Positions 1 to 8,613 of a stretch of 64,000 nt of DNA are shown piece by piece. The notes below the pieces were generated by a model, which saw nothing but the letters and a program-made list of their open reading frames with translations, made no database searches and was not told where the DNA came from. Each line of letters begins with the position of its first letter. The stretch's first letter is position 1. A program made the position numbers and the translations under genes. The DNA lies in the NCBI GenBank assembly GCA_900557045.1, contig USQY01000001.1, forward strand, positions 1 through 64,000, given 5' to 3'. Origin of the DNA: an uncultured Clostridium sp. (GTDB lineage Bacteria; Bacillota; Clostridia; TANB77; CAG-508).

Positions 1-235
1 TTCATCATCAAATCCTGGAAGAGTGTCTTCTTCTACTTCTTCATCTTCATCATCAAATCCTGGAAGAGTGTCTTCTTCTACTTCTTCATCTTCATCATCA
101 AATCCTGGAAGAGTGTCTTCTTCTACTTCTTCATCTTCATCATCAGATCCTGGAAGAGTGTCTTCTTCTACTTCTTCATCTTCATCATCAAATCCTGGAA
201 TGGTATCTTCTTCTACTTCTTCATCTACTAAATCG
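1..235 (-). repeat. 45-bp coding tandem repeat (acidic 15-residue unit)
   Basis: Five near-identical 45-bp units encode EEVEEDTLPGFDDED. One unit has S for F and the first has I for L. The array may continue past the window edge. Next to it, at about 243-299, lies a 9-bp repeat encoding NDD. Confidence 0.9.
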
Positions 236-1914
236 TAGTTATTATCATCATTATCATCATTATCATCATTATCATCATTATCATCATTATCATCATAATA
301 ATAATCATAATCATCATCCTCATCATAATAATCTTCATGAATGTCATCATAATATTCATCATTATCGTTTTGTTCATATTTATTAATATCTTTATCTTCA
401 TTGTAATCTTCAAATCCAGGTAATTCTATATCTTCATCTTCGTTATCTGTATTAACATCAATATCATAATTTTCATCATATTCTTCTTCATCATTATAAG
501 TATTATTATTATTTTCTTCATCATAATCATCATCTTCTGATAATTCTTTATCTAATAAATCATCATTTTCCTCATAATAGTTATTTAAACTTACTATTTT
601 TTTGTTATTATCATCATCTATTTTAGATATATTACCTTTTAAAACTATTTCTTTTTCTAGTTTTGGTGTATCTTGTGTACTTAAACTTTCTTCTACAATT
701 GGATTTTTACGTGGTCTTCCTCTTTTTTTCTTTATAGGTACTTCTTCTACAATTGGATTTTTACGTGGTCTTCCTCTGCCTCTTTTTACAGTTTGACTGT
801 TATTTTCTTTTTCCATTTTTTCTTCAGCCTTTTCCTTTGCTATCCTTTCTTGTTCTTTTCTTCTTGCTTCTTCTTCAGCCTTTTGCCTTGCTATTCTTTC
901 TTGTTCTTTTCTTCTTACCTCTTCTTCAGCCTTTTGCCTTGCTATTCTTTCTTGTTCTTTTTTTCTTGCCTCTTCTTCAGCCTTTTGCCTTGCAATTCTT
1001 TCTTGTTCTTTTCTTCTTGCTTCTTCTTCAGCCTTTTGCCTTGCAATTCTTTCTTGTTCTATTTTTAGTTTTTCAGGATTTTGTATTTTTGTAACTTTTT
1101 TAGCACTTACTGCTGTAGGTATTATTACTGGTTTTGTTAATCTATTTCCTGTACCTATTTCTTTTTCTACATATTCTGTTTTACGTAATTGACTTGTTCC
1201 GGCAATTTTTTTACCTTTTATACCCATTATTTTTCTATATAAATCCGAATTTTCTTCAAGTATAACTTTAACATTGTCTGGTAAAACTTGTACTATTAAT
1301 TTGATTTGTTCTTTTGAGTATTGAGATACTATACTATCAAAACTTTGCACACATTTTGGAATATTATCTCCAATTCTTTTATAATGGTTTAAAATATTTT
1401 GTATTTCAGTTTCACTAACTCCATTATTTTTATTCTCAGCAATATAATTAATATTTTCTGTCTCTACTCTATAATATAATTTAGCTTCTTTTTTAGTTCT
1501 TGGTTTATACATTAAACTACAAACTTTTTGAATGCTTCTATCTTGTCCGACCAATATGTTATATAGACCCAAGCCAAATAATTTTAATAATAATGGATCA
1601 TTTTTTGTACGTCTATCCATACATAATAAAATTATTGGAATATCATTTCCTTCAGTGTTTGTAGCTTCGTCGCTAATAGTATCCATTTTTTCAAAAATGA
1701 ATTTATCTATTGCTTGATAATTATTATTAGCAAACATTTCTAAATCTTCACTTATAACTATTCTATCATATGTTTTATCCTTTTGTAATTCCTTAATTAT
1801 TGCATTAAAATAGTAAACTGTTTTACTAGATATAATCTCTTTATATTCTTCCTGATAAACTCTAGTAATTGCTTCTGCATCTTTTTCATCATTTACTGCA
1901 AATAAAACTTTCAT
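1..1914 (-). CDS. Large protein with receiver-like N-terminus, charged repeats, AT-hook-like motifs and acidic repeats (3' partial)
   Basis: I do not recognise a named family. The 638 residues visible run off the window edge without a stop. Residues 1 to about 230 look like an alpha/beta fold, beginning MKVLFAVNDEKDAEA, reminiscent of a CpaE-like pseudo-receiver, but no Walker motif is visible. Residues about 280-367 are five 17-residue charged repeats (EQERIARQKAEEEARRK type), probably a long helix. Residues about 375-407 carry two GRPRKNP motifs resembling AT-hooks. From about residue 435 the chain is strongly acidic, with an NDD nine-base repeat and then at least five copies of a 15-residue repeat (EEVEEDTLPGFDDED) up to the edge. 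The start has a good GGAGGT site. It lies 23 bp behind the small membrane protein gene and probably shares its transcript. A DNA-binding or scaffold role is inference only. Confidence 0.75.
   Translation of the reverse strand, partial: MKVLFAVNDEKDAEAITRVYQEEYKEIISSKTVYYFNAIIKELQKDKTYDRIVISEDLEMFANNNYQAIDKFIFEKMDTISDEATNTEGNDIPIILLCMDRRTKNDPLLLKLFGLGLYNILVGQDRSIQKVCSLMYKPRTKKEAKLYYRVETENINYIAENKNNGVSETEIQNILNHYKRIGDNIPKCVQSFDSIVSQYSKEQIKLIVQVLPDNVKVILEENSDLYRKIMGIKGKKIAGTSQLRKTEYVEKEIGTGNRLTKPVIIPTAVSAKKVTKIQNPEKLKIEQERIARQKAEEEARRKEQERIARQKAEEEARKKEQERIARQKAEEEVRRKEQERIARQKAEEEARRKEQERIAKEKAEEKMEKENNSQTVKRGRGRPRKNPIVEEVPIKKKRGRPRKNPIVEESLSTQDTPKLEKEIVLKGNISKIDDDNNKKIVSLNNYYEENDDLLDKELSEDDDYDEENNNNTYNDEEEYDENYDIDVNTDNEDEDIELPGFEDYNEDKDINKYEQNDNDEYYDDIHEDYYDEDDDYDYYYDDNDDNDDNDDNDDNDDNNYDLVDEEVEEDTIPGFDDEDEEVEEDTLPGSDDEDEEVEEDTLPGFDDEDEEVEEDTLPGFDDEDEEVEEDTLPGFDDE
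826..1065 (-). repeat. 51-bp coding tandem repeat (17-residue charged helix unit)
   Basis: Five consecutive units encode an EQERIARQKAEEEARRK-type heptad-like helix inside the large partial protein. The last unit is degenerate (AKEKAEEKMEK). Confidence 0.85.
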
Positions 1915-1937
1915 TTGTAATACCTCCACTATATTTT

Positions 1938-2357
1938 TTATTGTTTTCCAGCACTTGTTACAACTATTGCAAATATTATTGGTAAAATTTGGCATATAAC
2001 TCCAATTGTTATTATTGCAATTATATTATTAAAACCTTTATCTCTAACATCTAGTTTTTTAAGCCCTATTATATATTGATATATTGCACTAAATGCTACT
2101 CCTATAAAAACTAATGGTATACTATATATTCTTACTTTATCTAATATATATGCAGTTACACCATAAGTATCTGAGCCGTATTTTTCTTTATAATCTTCCA
2201 TAGTTGATAATTCATGTTTCTTTATTTCTAATAGTTTTCCTGTGCTTTCACTTTTTAAAGTTCCTTGTGATGTTTCATTTGAAGTTGCATATACTGTTGT
2301 ACATAAACACATACACATAAAAACTAGTATTAGTATGGCTTGTGTTATTTTTTTCAT
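1938..2357 (-). CDS. Small secreted or membrane protein with two TM helices, VirB2/TrbC-like topology
   Basis: A 139-residue protein with an N-terminal signal peptide (MKKITQAILILVFMCMC), a polar stretch of about 60 residues, and two hydrophobic helices at about residues 76-99 and 107-132. This topology resembles VirB2/TrbC pilin-like subunits, but no diagnostic motif is visible, so the assignment is weak. I chose the start 27 nt inside the longest frame because AAAGGAG sits at proper distance from it. It is the upstream partner of the partial acidic-repeat gene and shares its promoter. If the pair belongs to a secretion or pilus system, the rest lies outside the window. Confidence 0.7.
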   Translation of the reverse strand: MKKITQAILILVFMCMCLCTTVYATSNETSQGTLKSESTGKLLEIKKHELSTMEDYKEKYGSDTYGVTAYILDKVRIYSIPLVFIGVAFSAIYQYIIGLKKLDVRDKGFNNIIAIITIGVICQILPIIFAIVVTSAGKQ

Positions 2358-2415
2358 ATATATTTTGCTCCTTTCTATTTCCATATATACTTATATCTAT
2401 TTATTCACTTATATA

Positions 2416-2444
2416 ATAATACACTAGAAAAGTTAAAATAGCAA
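2416..2444 (-). promoter_or_regulatory. Predicted sigma-A promoter for the small membrane protein operon
   Basis: TTGCTA and TATTAT are separated by 17 bp and sit about 60 bp before the start codon. The match is moderate in an AT-rich background. Confidence 0.4.
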
Positions 2445-2573
2445 GAAGATATATTAATTTTTTTGTTATTATTTCTATTTTTTACCAATTTAGCATAATT
2501 GTTGTTTTATTTACTGAATTTATTTTAGTATTCTCATATTTTTTCAATATTACACTTCAACAATGAATTTTAT

Positions 2574-2610
2574 AAAAAAACTCTCCTCTGAATTCAGAAG
2601 AGAGTTTTTT
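2574..2610 (-). terminator. Rho-independent terminator of the amylase gene
   Basis: A 10-bp stem (CTCTC and CTCTG arms, one mismatch) is followed on the minus strand by a run of seven T, immediately after the amylase stop codon. Confidence 0.85.
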
Positions 2611-2612
2611 TA

Positions 2613-4493
2613 TTATGAAACAATAATTAGTATTCCGTATTTCGAAATAATATCTTTTGAAGAATTTACCTCAAATATTACTTTACCATTTTTATAATCT
2701 TGTGTTACTTCAACATTAATATTTTGTTCAGTTCGATTAACAATCACTAACATTTTATTTTCTACATCATATCTTTCAAAAGCAAATATATTCTCTTTAG
2801 CTTCTAATATTTTTGCATTTGCTGTTTTTAGAAATTTATATTGATTTCTTATTCTTCCAAGATCCGAGAAAAATTTATATAATTCATCATCAATTTTATT
2901 CCATGGAAAGCACTTCCTATTAAATGGATCTTTATAACCATACAATCCTACTTCATCTCCATAGAATATACATGGATTTCCTGGTAAAAAATATTGAATT
3001 ACAGTAGCTATTTTTAGTAATTGTTTTCCTTGATTATATGTTTGTTCATCAAGTTTATCATTTCTAAATTGCCATTGTCTATCATATGGAATATTCCAAA
3101 TTAAATTATAATTATTATCTTGAATTCCATTACCACTTAATGTTGTAATTGCCCTTGTTATATCGTGTGTAGATAAACTATTCATTAGTGCATATTTTGC
3201 TTCGTCTGGATATTGTGTTAAAATTTCTTTTATAGTTTTTGACAAATATTTGTAATTTCCAAAGCGAACATATTTCAATATAGCATTTGTAAATGGATAA
3301 TTCATGACAGAATCTAGTCCTTTACCTAACAAGTATGTTCTTTGCTTTCCATAACCTTCTTTTGTAACAGCATTTTCCCAAACTTCTCCTAAAATAAATC
3401 CATCTGGTTTATTTCTTTTAACAGCAATTCTTATGTTTTCTATAAAATCATCTGTTAATTCATCTGCCACATCTAGTCTTAGTCCATCAATTCCTAGATT
3501 AAACCATTTGTCTATAACACCATTTTCACCATATATGTATTTTTGCCATTCTGGATTATTTCCATTACATACTGGTAAATTTTTGAATCCCCACCAGTAT
3601 TCAATTTCTCCATTTTGTTTTCTTTTATACCAATTGTAATATGGTGATTTTGTCCCCTGAAAAGCACCTATTGTATCATAATTTCCATATTCATTAAAAT
3701 ACTTGCTATCATTTCCAGTATGGTTAAAAACAGCATCTATTATAACTTTAATTCCACTTTTGTGTGCTGAATTACACAAACTTTGTAAATCTGAATTTGT
3801 CCCAAGATATGGATCTACATTTTCATAATCAGCTGTATCGTATCTGTGATTCGACTGACTTTGACAAATAGGACTAAGGTATAAAATTTCAACACCAAGT
3901 TCTTTCAAATATGGTATTTTTTCTTCTATTCCTTTTAAATTTCCCATAAAAAAATCATTGTTACTATATTCTCCATTTTCATCAGGATACCAAATAGGCA
4001 TCTCACCCCATTTGTTGGTTATTCTACCTTTAATTTCTTTAGGAACGTAATTTTTACTTTTGAAAAATCTGTCCACCATGATATGGTACATAATTTTTCC
4101 TTTTGCCCAATCCGGAACTTTAAAATTATTTTCATATACTGTAATTTGCCAATATGGAAAATCGTTTTCTGTCATACATGGTTTTTCTGTTTCCGGGTTA
4201 TATTTTATCCATTTCACTTGACCGTTGATTATCAATTTAAAACAGAAATAATGAATTCCTGTGTTTTCCAAAGCAATACTAGCATTAAAATAACTAATAT
4301 TTTCTTTAGTTAATTGATACTCTAATTTGAGATTTTTTTCATTTGTCCCACCTTGTTGATTCATTATAATTCTAGCTTCATTTACAAAGCCAAAATCATT
4401 GGAAATTCTTAAGCTGATGTTGAATTTTTCTCCTACTTTCATAGTAGTTTGTGTTGTGAATACGCTTATTTTGTTTTCTTCAAAATACTGCAT
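2613..4493 (-). CDS. GH13 alpha-amylase family glycosidase (neopullulanase/cyclomaltodextrinase-like)
   Basis: The 626-residue protein should hydrolyse alpha-1,4 glucans or maltodextrins. The first 130 or so residues form a beta-rich N-terminal domain like those of cyclomaltodextrinase and neopullulanase. The TIM barrel carries the conserved regions DAVFNHTG (253-260), GLRLDVADE (337-345, nucleophile Asp341), GEVWE (369-373, acid/base Glu370) and STHD (441-444, Asp444). A beta-sandwich tail follows. There is no signal peptide, so it is probably cytosolic and acts on imported oligosaccharides. The start has an AAGGAGG site. It is monocistronic, with its own terminator and a palindrome over the expected transcription start that suggests a repressor. 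Exact substrate specificity cannot be read from sequence. Confidence 0.9.
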   Translation of the reverse strand: MQYFEENKISVFTTQTTMKVGEKFNISLRISNDFGFVNEARIIMNQQGGTNEKNLKLEYQLTKENISYFNASIALENTGIHYFCFKLIINGQVKWIKYNPETEKPCMTENDFPYWQITVYENNFKVPDWAKGKIMYHIMVDRFFKSKNYVPKEIKGRITNKWGEMPIWYPDENGEYSNNDFFMGNLKGIEEKIPYLKELGVEILYLSPICQSQSNHRYDTADYENVDPYLGTNSDLQSLCNSAHKSGIKVIIDAVFNHTGNDSKYFNEYGNYDTIGAFQGTKSPYYNWYKRKQNGEIEYWWGFKNLPVCNGNNPEWQKYIYGENGVIDKWFNLGIDGLRLDVADELTDDFIENIRIAVKRNKPDGFILGEVWENAVTKEGYGKQRTYLLGKGLDSVMNYPFTNAILKYVRFGNYKYLSKTIKEILTQYPDEAKYALMNSLSTHDITRAITTLSGNGIQDNNYNLIWNIPYDRQWQFRNDKLDEQTYNQGKQLLKIATVIQYFLPGNPCIFYGDEVGLYGYKDPFNRKCFPWNKIDDELYKFFSDLGRIRNQYKFLKTANAKILEAKENIFAFERYDVENKMLVIVNRTEQNINVEVTQDYKNGKVIFEVNSSKDIISKYGILIIVS

Positions 4494-4528
4494 AATAAAC
4501 CTCCTTAATTATAACAAGATTTTTTTCT

Positions 4529-4549
4529 AATAAGTCGCTTCGACTTATT
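4529..4549. promoter_or_regulatory. 21-bp palindrome, candidate operator for the amylase promoter
   Basis: Perfect 9-bp arms (AATAAGTCG / CGACTTATT) surround a 3-bp centre. It begins five bases downstream of the predicted -10 and covers the expected start of transcription, the usual place for a LacI- or GntR-type repressor site. No regulator gene is adjacent. Confidence 0.45.
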
Positions 4550-4553
4550 TATT

Positions 4554-4582
4554 AATTTACTATTTGTTTATTTTTTTGTCAA
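4554..4582 (-). promoter_or_regulatory. Predicted promoter of the amylase gene
   Basis: A consensus TTGACA and a TAAATT are 17 bp apart, upstream of the amylase and just before the palindrome. Confidence 0.5.
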
Positions 4583-4595
4583 GCTTTTTAATATG

Positions 4596-4701
4596 GTCAA
4601 AAATCATACTAAATTCAGTATAATTTTTGACATATACATGAGATAACATATTGCAAATTAAATAAGTCAAATATTATTTTAAATTCACAATAATATTTGA
4701 C
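4596..4701. repeat. Pair of related 36-bp inverted repeats
   Basis: Two palindromic units at 4596-4631 and 4666-4701 have identical length, both begin GTCAAA and end TTTGAC, and share an AAATTCA centre. Their starts are exactly 70 bp apart. They fill the gap between tyrS and the amylase promoter. They could be paired operators, or hairpins in the 3' end of the tyrS transcript. Neither has a convincing T-run. Confidence 0.6.
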
Positions 4702-4708
4702 CCACACT

Positions 4709-5932
4709 TTAACATTTTCCTATAAAATAATTTTTCTTTCCTTTTTTTACAACAATATATGTTTTATCAATAAACATATCATCAGTAATAATTAATTCTG
4801 TATTATCAATTTTATCTCCATTTATGGAAATTGCACCATTTCCAATAAATTCTCTAGCTTCTCTCTTACTTTTTACAACTCCCATATTAGTAATAAAATC
4901 TACAATATTTACATTACTTTCAACATTGACTATATCTTGATTTCCAAACAATTCTATTATGTCTTCTTTAGACATTTCTTTAAATTTATTATTAAATAAA
5001 TTTTCTGATAATCTAACTGCTTTTTCATATTCTTCTTTTCCATGAAGAAATGTTATAATTTCTCTTGCTAACGCTTTATGTGCTTCTCTTAATTCTGGAT
5101 GTTCATTATTTTTTCTTTCATATTCTTCTATTTCTTCTTTAGATAAAAATGTGTAAATTTTCAAATAATCTATAACCATTGAATCTTCAACATTTATAAA
5201 GAATTGATATAATTTGTAACTTGATGTTTTTGTTTTATCTAACCATAATGCATTTCCTTCACTTTTTCCGAATTTCTTACCTTGTGAATCTGTTACTAAT
5301 GGCATTGTAAATGCATATACTTCATCACCTGTAGATTTTCTTATTAAATCTATACCTGCTGTTATATTTCCCCATTGGTCTGAACCTGCACATTGTAAAG
5401 TTACCCCTTTATTTTCATGTAAATATTTAAAATCTAATGCTTGTAAAATCATATATGAAAATTCTGTATATGTAATTCCATAATCTAATCTTCTTCTTAT
5501 AATATCTTTATCTAACATGTAATTAATGTTAAAAAATTTTCCATAATCTCTTAGAAAATCTAACACATTTATATCTTTAATCCAATCATAATTATTTACA
5601 ACTTCAAACCCAAAAATATCCTCTGTTTGTTTTTTCAAGCACTCGAAATTGTGATTAACTTGCTCTTTTGAAATCATTGCTCTTTCTGTTGTAGGTCTTG
5701 GGTCTCCTATCATACCTGTTCCACCACCAACTAATAATATTGGATGATGTCCTGCATTTTTTAGTCTTTTAGAAATTAGAAAACTAGATAGATGACCAAC
5801 ATGTAAACTATCTGCTGTTGGGTCTGTTCCAATATAAAATGTCATACCTCCATTATTAAGTTTTTCTTCTAATTCAGGACTTGATATATCTTTTATCAAA
5901 CCTCTCCATTTTAATTCTTCAAAAAATGTCAT
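4709..5932 (-). CDS. tyrS: Tyrosyl-tRNA synthetase
   Basis: The 407-residue class I synthetase charges tRNA-Tyr in the cytosol. The HIGH-type motif is HVGH (44-47), within a GTDPTADSLHVGHL context typical of TyrS. The KMSKS-type motif is KFGKS (220-224). The C-terminal 65 or so residues are an S4 RNA-binding domain. The start has an AAAAGGAGG site. It is the second gene of a trmL-tyrS transcript whose leader is a T-box with a UAC (Tyr) specifier, so expression should rise when tRNA-Tyr is uncharged. Length is normal for the family. Confidence 0.97.
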   Translation of the reverse strand: MTFFEELKWRGLIKDISSPELEEKLNNGGMTFYIGTDPTADSLHVGHLSSFLISKRLKNAGHHPILLVGGGTGMIGDPRPTTERAMISKEQVNHNFECLKKQTEDIFGFEVVNNYDWIKDINVLDFLRDYGKFFNINYMLDKDIIRRRLDYGITYTEFSYMILQALDFKYLHENKGVTLQCAGSDQWGNITAGIDLIRKSTGDEVYAFTMPLVTDSQGKKFGKSEGNALWLDKTKTSSYKLYQFFINVEDSMVIDYLKIYTFLSKEEIEEYERKNNEHPELREAHKALAREIITFLHGKEEYEKAVRLSENLFNNKFKEMSKEDIIELFGNQDIVNVESNVNIVDFITNMGVVKSKREAREFIGNGAISINGDKIDNTELIITDDMFIDKTYIVVKKGKKNYFIGKC

Positions 5933-6024
5933 ATTAAATTCCTCCTTTTTCTATTTTACTGTTTTTATATTTATTTGCGAAATAAACAACTGTATATTTT
6001 TATAATAAAATTAATGTTTGCTGT

Positions 6025-6522
6025 TTATTTAAAATATTTACTAGTTTCTTCTAATCCGTTAAAATCAACTTGTCTTAAAACTTCATATAAAATAATATTT
6101 ACTGAATTAGATAAATTTAAAGACCTTAAATTGTGTCTCATTGGAATTCTTATTGTATTTTCAATATATTTTTGTAATAAATCTTCTGGTAGTCCCTTTG
6201 TTTCTTTTCCAAATAATATAAATACTTCATCAAATTTGCTATAATCAACATCACTGTAGCAATGTGTAGCTTTAGTTGATGCATAAAACATATTGTTTTC
6301 TTTTGGCTTATATTTGTCTAAAAAATCTTGTAAAGAATCGTGTTCTTCTATATCTACTTTATCCCAATAATCTAATCCAGCCCTTTTCAAATATTTATCT
6401 GAAATCTCAAAACCTAATGGTTTTACAAGATGTAATTTAGCACCTGTTGCCGCACATGTTCTTGCAATATTTCCTGTATTTTGTGGTATTTCTGGTTCTA
6501 CCATTACAATATTAATTTTCAC
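6025..6522 (-). CDS. trmL: tRNA (cytidine(34)-2'-O)-methyltransferase
   Basis: A 165-residue SPOUT-family methyltransferase that modifies the wobble ribose of tRNA-Leu isoacceptors. The knot motifs FGKETKGLP (104-112), IRIPM (124-128) and NLRSLNLSNS (131-140) are intact, and the N-terminus EPEIPQNTGNIART is typical. It lies between the Tyr T-box and tyrS, with a 92-bp gap to tyrS, so it should be co-regulated by tRNA-Tyr charging. That arrangement makes little sense for its own substrate and is probably incidental. Confidence 0.93.
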   Translation of the reverse strand: MKINIVMVEPEIPQNTGNIARTCAATGAKLHLVKPLGFEISDKYLKRAGLDYWDKVDIEEHDSLQDFLDKYKPKENNMFYASTKATHCYSDVDYSKFDEVFILFGKETKGLPEDLLQKYIENTIRIPMRHNLRSLNLSNSVNIILYEVLRQVDFNGLEETSKYFK

Positions 6523-6583
6523 CTCTAATACACTCCTTTCATGCTTTTATTATTTAATCATTTTTTTAGAATTGTAAAAATTC

Positions 6584-6848
6584 AAAAAGAGTTAAATCAC
6601 CCTAGTAAAAGGACGATTTAACTCGTGGTACCACCTTTATTTGTATATATTTTATATTATCATACAATTAGAAATAATATAAAAACACATACCTTAATTT
6701 TAGCTATTCGTTGCAAACGTTAATTACTATAAGATTTGTAATTCATAATTTTATATTCTGATAATTCTCACCTACCATTATCTCTCTCTTTTTTTGTAAC
6801 TATAAAATTACTACTAGGAATCTTTTTAAAGCATAATTAAATTTTATT
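6584..6848 (-). promoter_or_regulatory. T-box leader, tyrosine-specific (UAC specifier)
   Basis: On the minus strand the antiterminator T-box motif GGTGGTACCACG is at 6635-6624. It is followed by a terminator stem GAGTTAAATC / GATTTAACTC (6624-6589) and a T-run. Upstream is a Stem I region with AGAGAG and GGTGAG elements. The expected specifier-loop context GAA-U-UAC places the codon UAC at 6740-6738. It controls trmL-tyrS. Confidence 0.92.
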
Positions 6849-6854
6849 GTTATT

Positions 6855-6883
6855 ATTATAATATTTTTAATTAGTTATTTCAA
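6855..6883 (-). promoter_or_regulatory. Promoter of the T-box/trmL/tyrS transcript
   Basis: TTGAAA and a perfect TATAAT are separated by 17 bp, just upstream of the first T-box stem. Confidence 0.75.
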
Positions 6884-6907
6884 TACTTTTATGCGTTTTT
6901 TTAATTT

Positions 6908-7579
6908 TTATTTAACATCAACTCCACCAAACACACATAATCCATTTATATAAATAGTAGGGGAATCTTCTGTTACATTTTGTTCTGCACTATTTGAAAT
7001 TCCTCCCAAAATAGGTGTTGAACTAACTTTTACTTTTACATATGAAGGCACTTTTATATCTATTCCTCCAAAAATTGAATTTGTATTTATTACACAATCT
7101 GAATTTATAATAGAATTTCTTAAATCACACTCTACTCCACCAAAAATTGCTGTTAAATTTGTTCCCTTAAATTCTTGATTATCAAATTTAACATCCTGCC
7201 CAGCAAATACTGCAGTATACCCTTCTGTTGATTTTTGATTTTTATTTATATTTTTTATTTGTTTTTTCAATTCATTGTTTATAAATGCTCTAAAAATAAA
7301 TATTACTCCTATTGATAATAATACTATTGGGAATACTATTTTCCAATCAAAAGCATCTTGACAACCTGCAAATAATAAAAGGCCTACTATTATTCCAATT
7401 AAATTTCCTGATTTATCTCCTTCTCTAAATAAATCTATAAAACATGGAATTATTATAAATAAAGTCCACCATCCATTAAAAAATAAATTAATGTTTGTTA
7501 TTTCTAGAGCATTTAATAATAATATAATTCCTAGTATAATAAATACTAATCCCCATAAGATATTTGATATTTTTTTCAT
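6908..7579 (-). CDS. LiaF-like membrane protein with C-terminal beta domain
   Basis: A 223-residue protein. Four hydrophobic helices occupy roughly residues 7-27, 33-50, 58-80 and 82-102. A C-terminal domain of repeated short strands follows, punctuated by AIFGGV, SIFGGI, PILGGI and CVFGGV. This is the LiaF/DUF5668 arrangement. LiaF proteins act as membrane-bound inhibitors of cell-envelope stress two-component systems. No LiaRS pair is adjacent, so a role in envelope stress is inference. It has an AAGGAGAG site. Confidence 0.75.
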   Translation of the reverse strand: MKKISNILWGLVFIILGIILLLNALEITNINLFFNGWWTLFIIIPCFIDLFREGDKSGNLIGIIVGLLLFAGCQDAFDWKIVFPIVLLSIGVIFIFRAFINNELKKQIKNINKNQKSTEGYTAVFAGQDVKFDNQEFKGTNLTAIFGGVECDLRNSIINSDCVINTNSIFGGIDIKVPSYVKVKVSSTPILGGISNSAEQNVTEDSPTIYINGLCVFGGVDVK

Positions 7580-7675
7580 TTTCTTCTCTCCTTTATTCTT
7601 TATTTAATTTGTATTATAACACATATTTTAAAGTTACAACATATTTTTGTTATAATTTATTCCATAAAATTAGCT

Positions 7676-7798
7676 GGCAAGAATAAAATATATTAAAATT
7701 CCGTTCCTTTGCTGGTTGTTTTAGTATGTAAATATGTGTATATGTGCTTACGCTTCCAAACTGCGCATCCACTCCATTTTAATATATTTTATTTTGCC
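7676..7798 (-). repeat. Interspersed hairpin element, family 1, copy 1
   Basis: In minus orientation the ends GGCAAAATAAAATATATTAAAA and its complement form a stem of about 23 bp with a one-base bulge. The interior keeps the family cores (GTGGATGCGCAGTTTGGAAG near one end, CAGCAAAGGAAC near the other). It sits directly behind the stop codon of the second permease gene. Further copies are at 41021-41140 and 58468-58587. Confidence 0.85.
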
Positions 7799-7812
7799 TA
7801 CTCTAACTACTT

Positions 7813-8613
7813 TTAACTCCTAGACTCCATCAAATTACTTGAAGAATAACTTCTTAATCCTTTATTAAATATCCAAAATGCCAAAATAACACTAAAAATG
7901 GTGATTATAATTAAAATCAAAAAACTCCAAATATTAAAATTAAAAATTGTATGTGCTGGCATATAACTTATTATTCCAACTGGTATTATTGTATAAAAAA
8001 TTAATTTAACAGATTTTTTAAATATTGTATCTGGATAAGTTCCAAAACTAATTATTGCACCAGTTAAGGCATCTACTATAACATCACCTTTCACAAATTT
8101 AAAAGATAAACAACTTAAAATTATTGTAAAACTTGTTAATATTAAACATCCTGTAATTGAAAATATTGCAAACAGTAAAAACTGTATTACTGAAATTTTA
8201 CAAAATAATATAATTATAAATCCATATAAAATATCTCCAATTGCTGAAATACTTGAATTAGATGTAATTACACTTATAAGAACGTTTTTAGGCTGTACCA
8301 AAAATGAATCAAGTTTTCCAGTTATTATTAAATCTGATAATGTAAATGCTTTTTCAAAAAATAAATGTGCTATTCCATAAATTGTTGCACACAGTGCCCA
8401 TAAAATTAATACATTATTTATTGTATATCCTCCAAAATCTTCTTTTATATTAAACAGTATTAGCCATTGAATAATAAAACTTGCATCATTTAAAATCATG
8501 AAAATTATATTTGTTATAAAAGTTACTTTATTTGTCATTTGTTTCATTATATTATATTTTATTGATAGTTTTACTAATTTTAGCTGATTAACTATTTTAT
8601 TCTTCATTCTCAT
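7813..8613 (-). CDS. ABC-2 type transporter permease (second subunit)
   Basis: A 266-residue integral membrane protein with about six hydrophobic helices, of the ABC-2 permease type that occurs in ATPase-permease-permease operons (DUF990-like). Its start overlaps the preceding permease stop by 4 nt, so the two are translationally coupled and probably form a heterodimeric channel with the ATPase. The substrate is unknown. Drug, peptide or lipid export are possible, and nothing in the sequence decides between them. Confidence 0.8.
   Translation of the reverse strand: MRMKNKIVNQLKLVKLSIKYNIMKQMTNKVTFITNIIFMILNDASFIIQWLILFNIKEDFGGYTINNVLILWALCATIYGIAHLFFEKAFTLSDLIITGKLDSFLVQPKNVLISVITSNSSISAIGDILYGFIIILFCKISVIQFLLFAIFSITGCLILTSFTIILSCLSFKFVKGDVIVDALTGAIISFGTYPDTIFKKSVKLIFYTIIPVGIISYMPAHTIFNFNIWSFLILIIITIFSVILAFWIFNKGLRSYSSSNLMESRS

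Noticed and set aside
1..235. Regular direct repeats resembling a CRISPR array
   Set aside because: The 45-bp units are contiguous, in frame, and encode an acidic repeat. There are no unique spacers.
753..1094. Leu/Phe-rich plus-strand frames opposite the charged repeats
   Set aside because: They are the antisense of the 51-bp coding repeat of the large minus-strand gene. Frames in several phases are expected there and none has a ribosome site.
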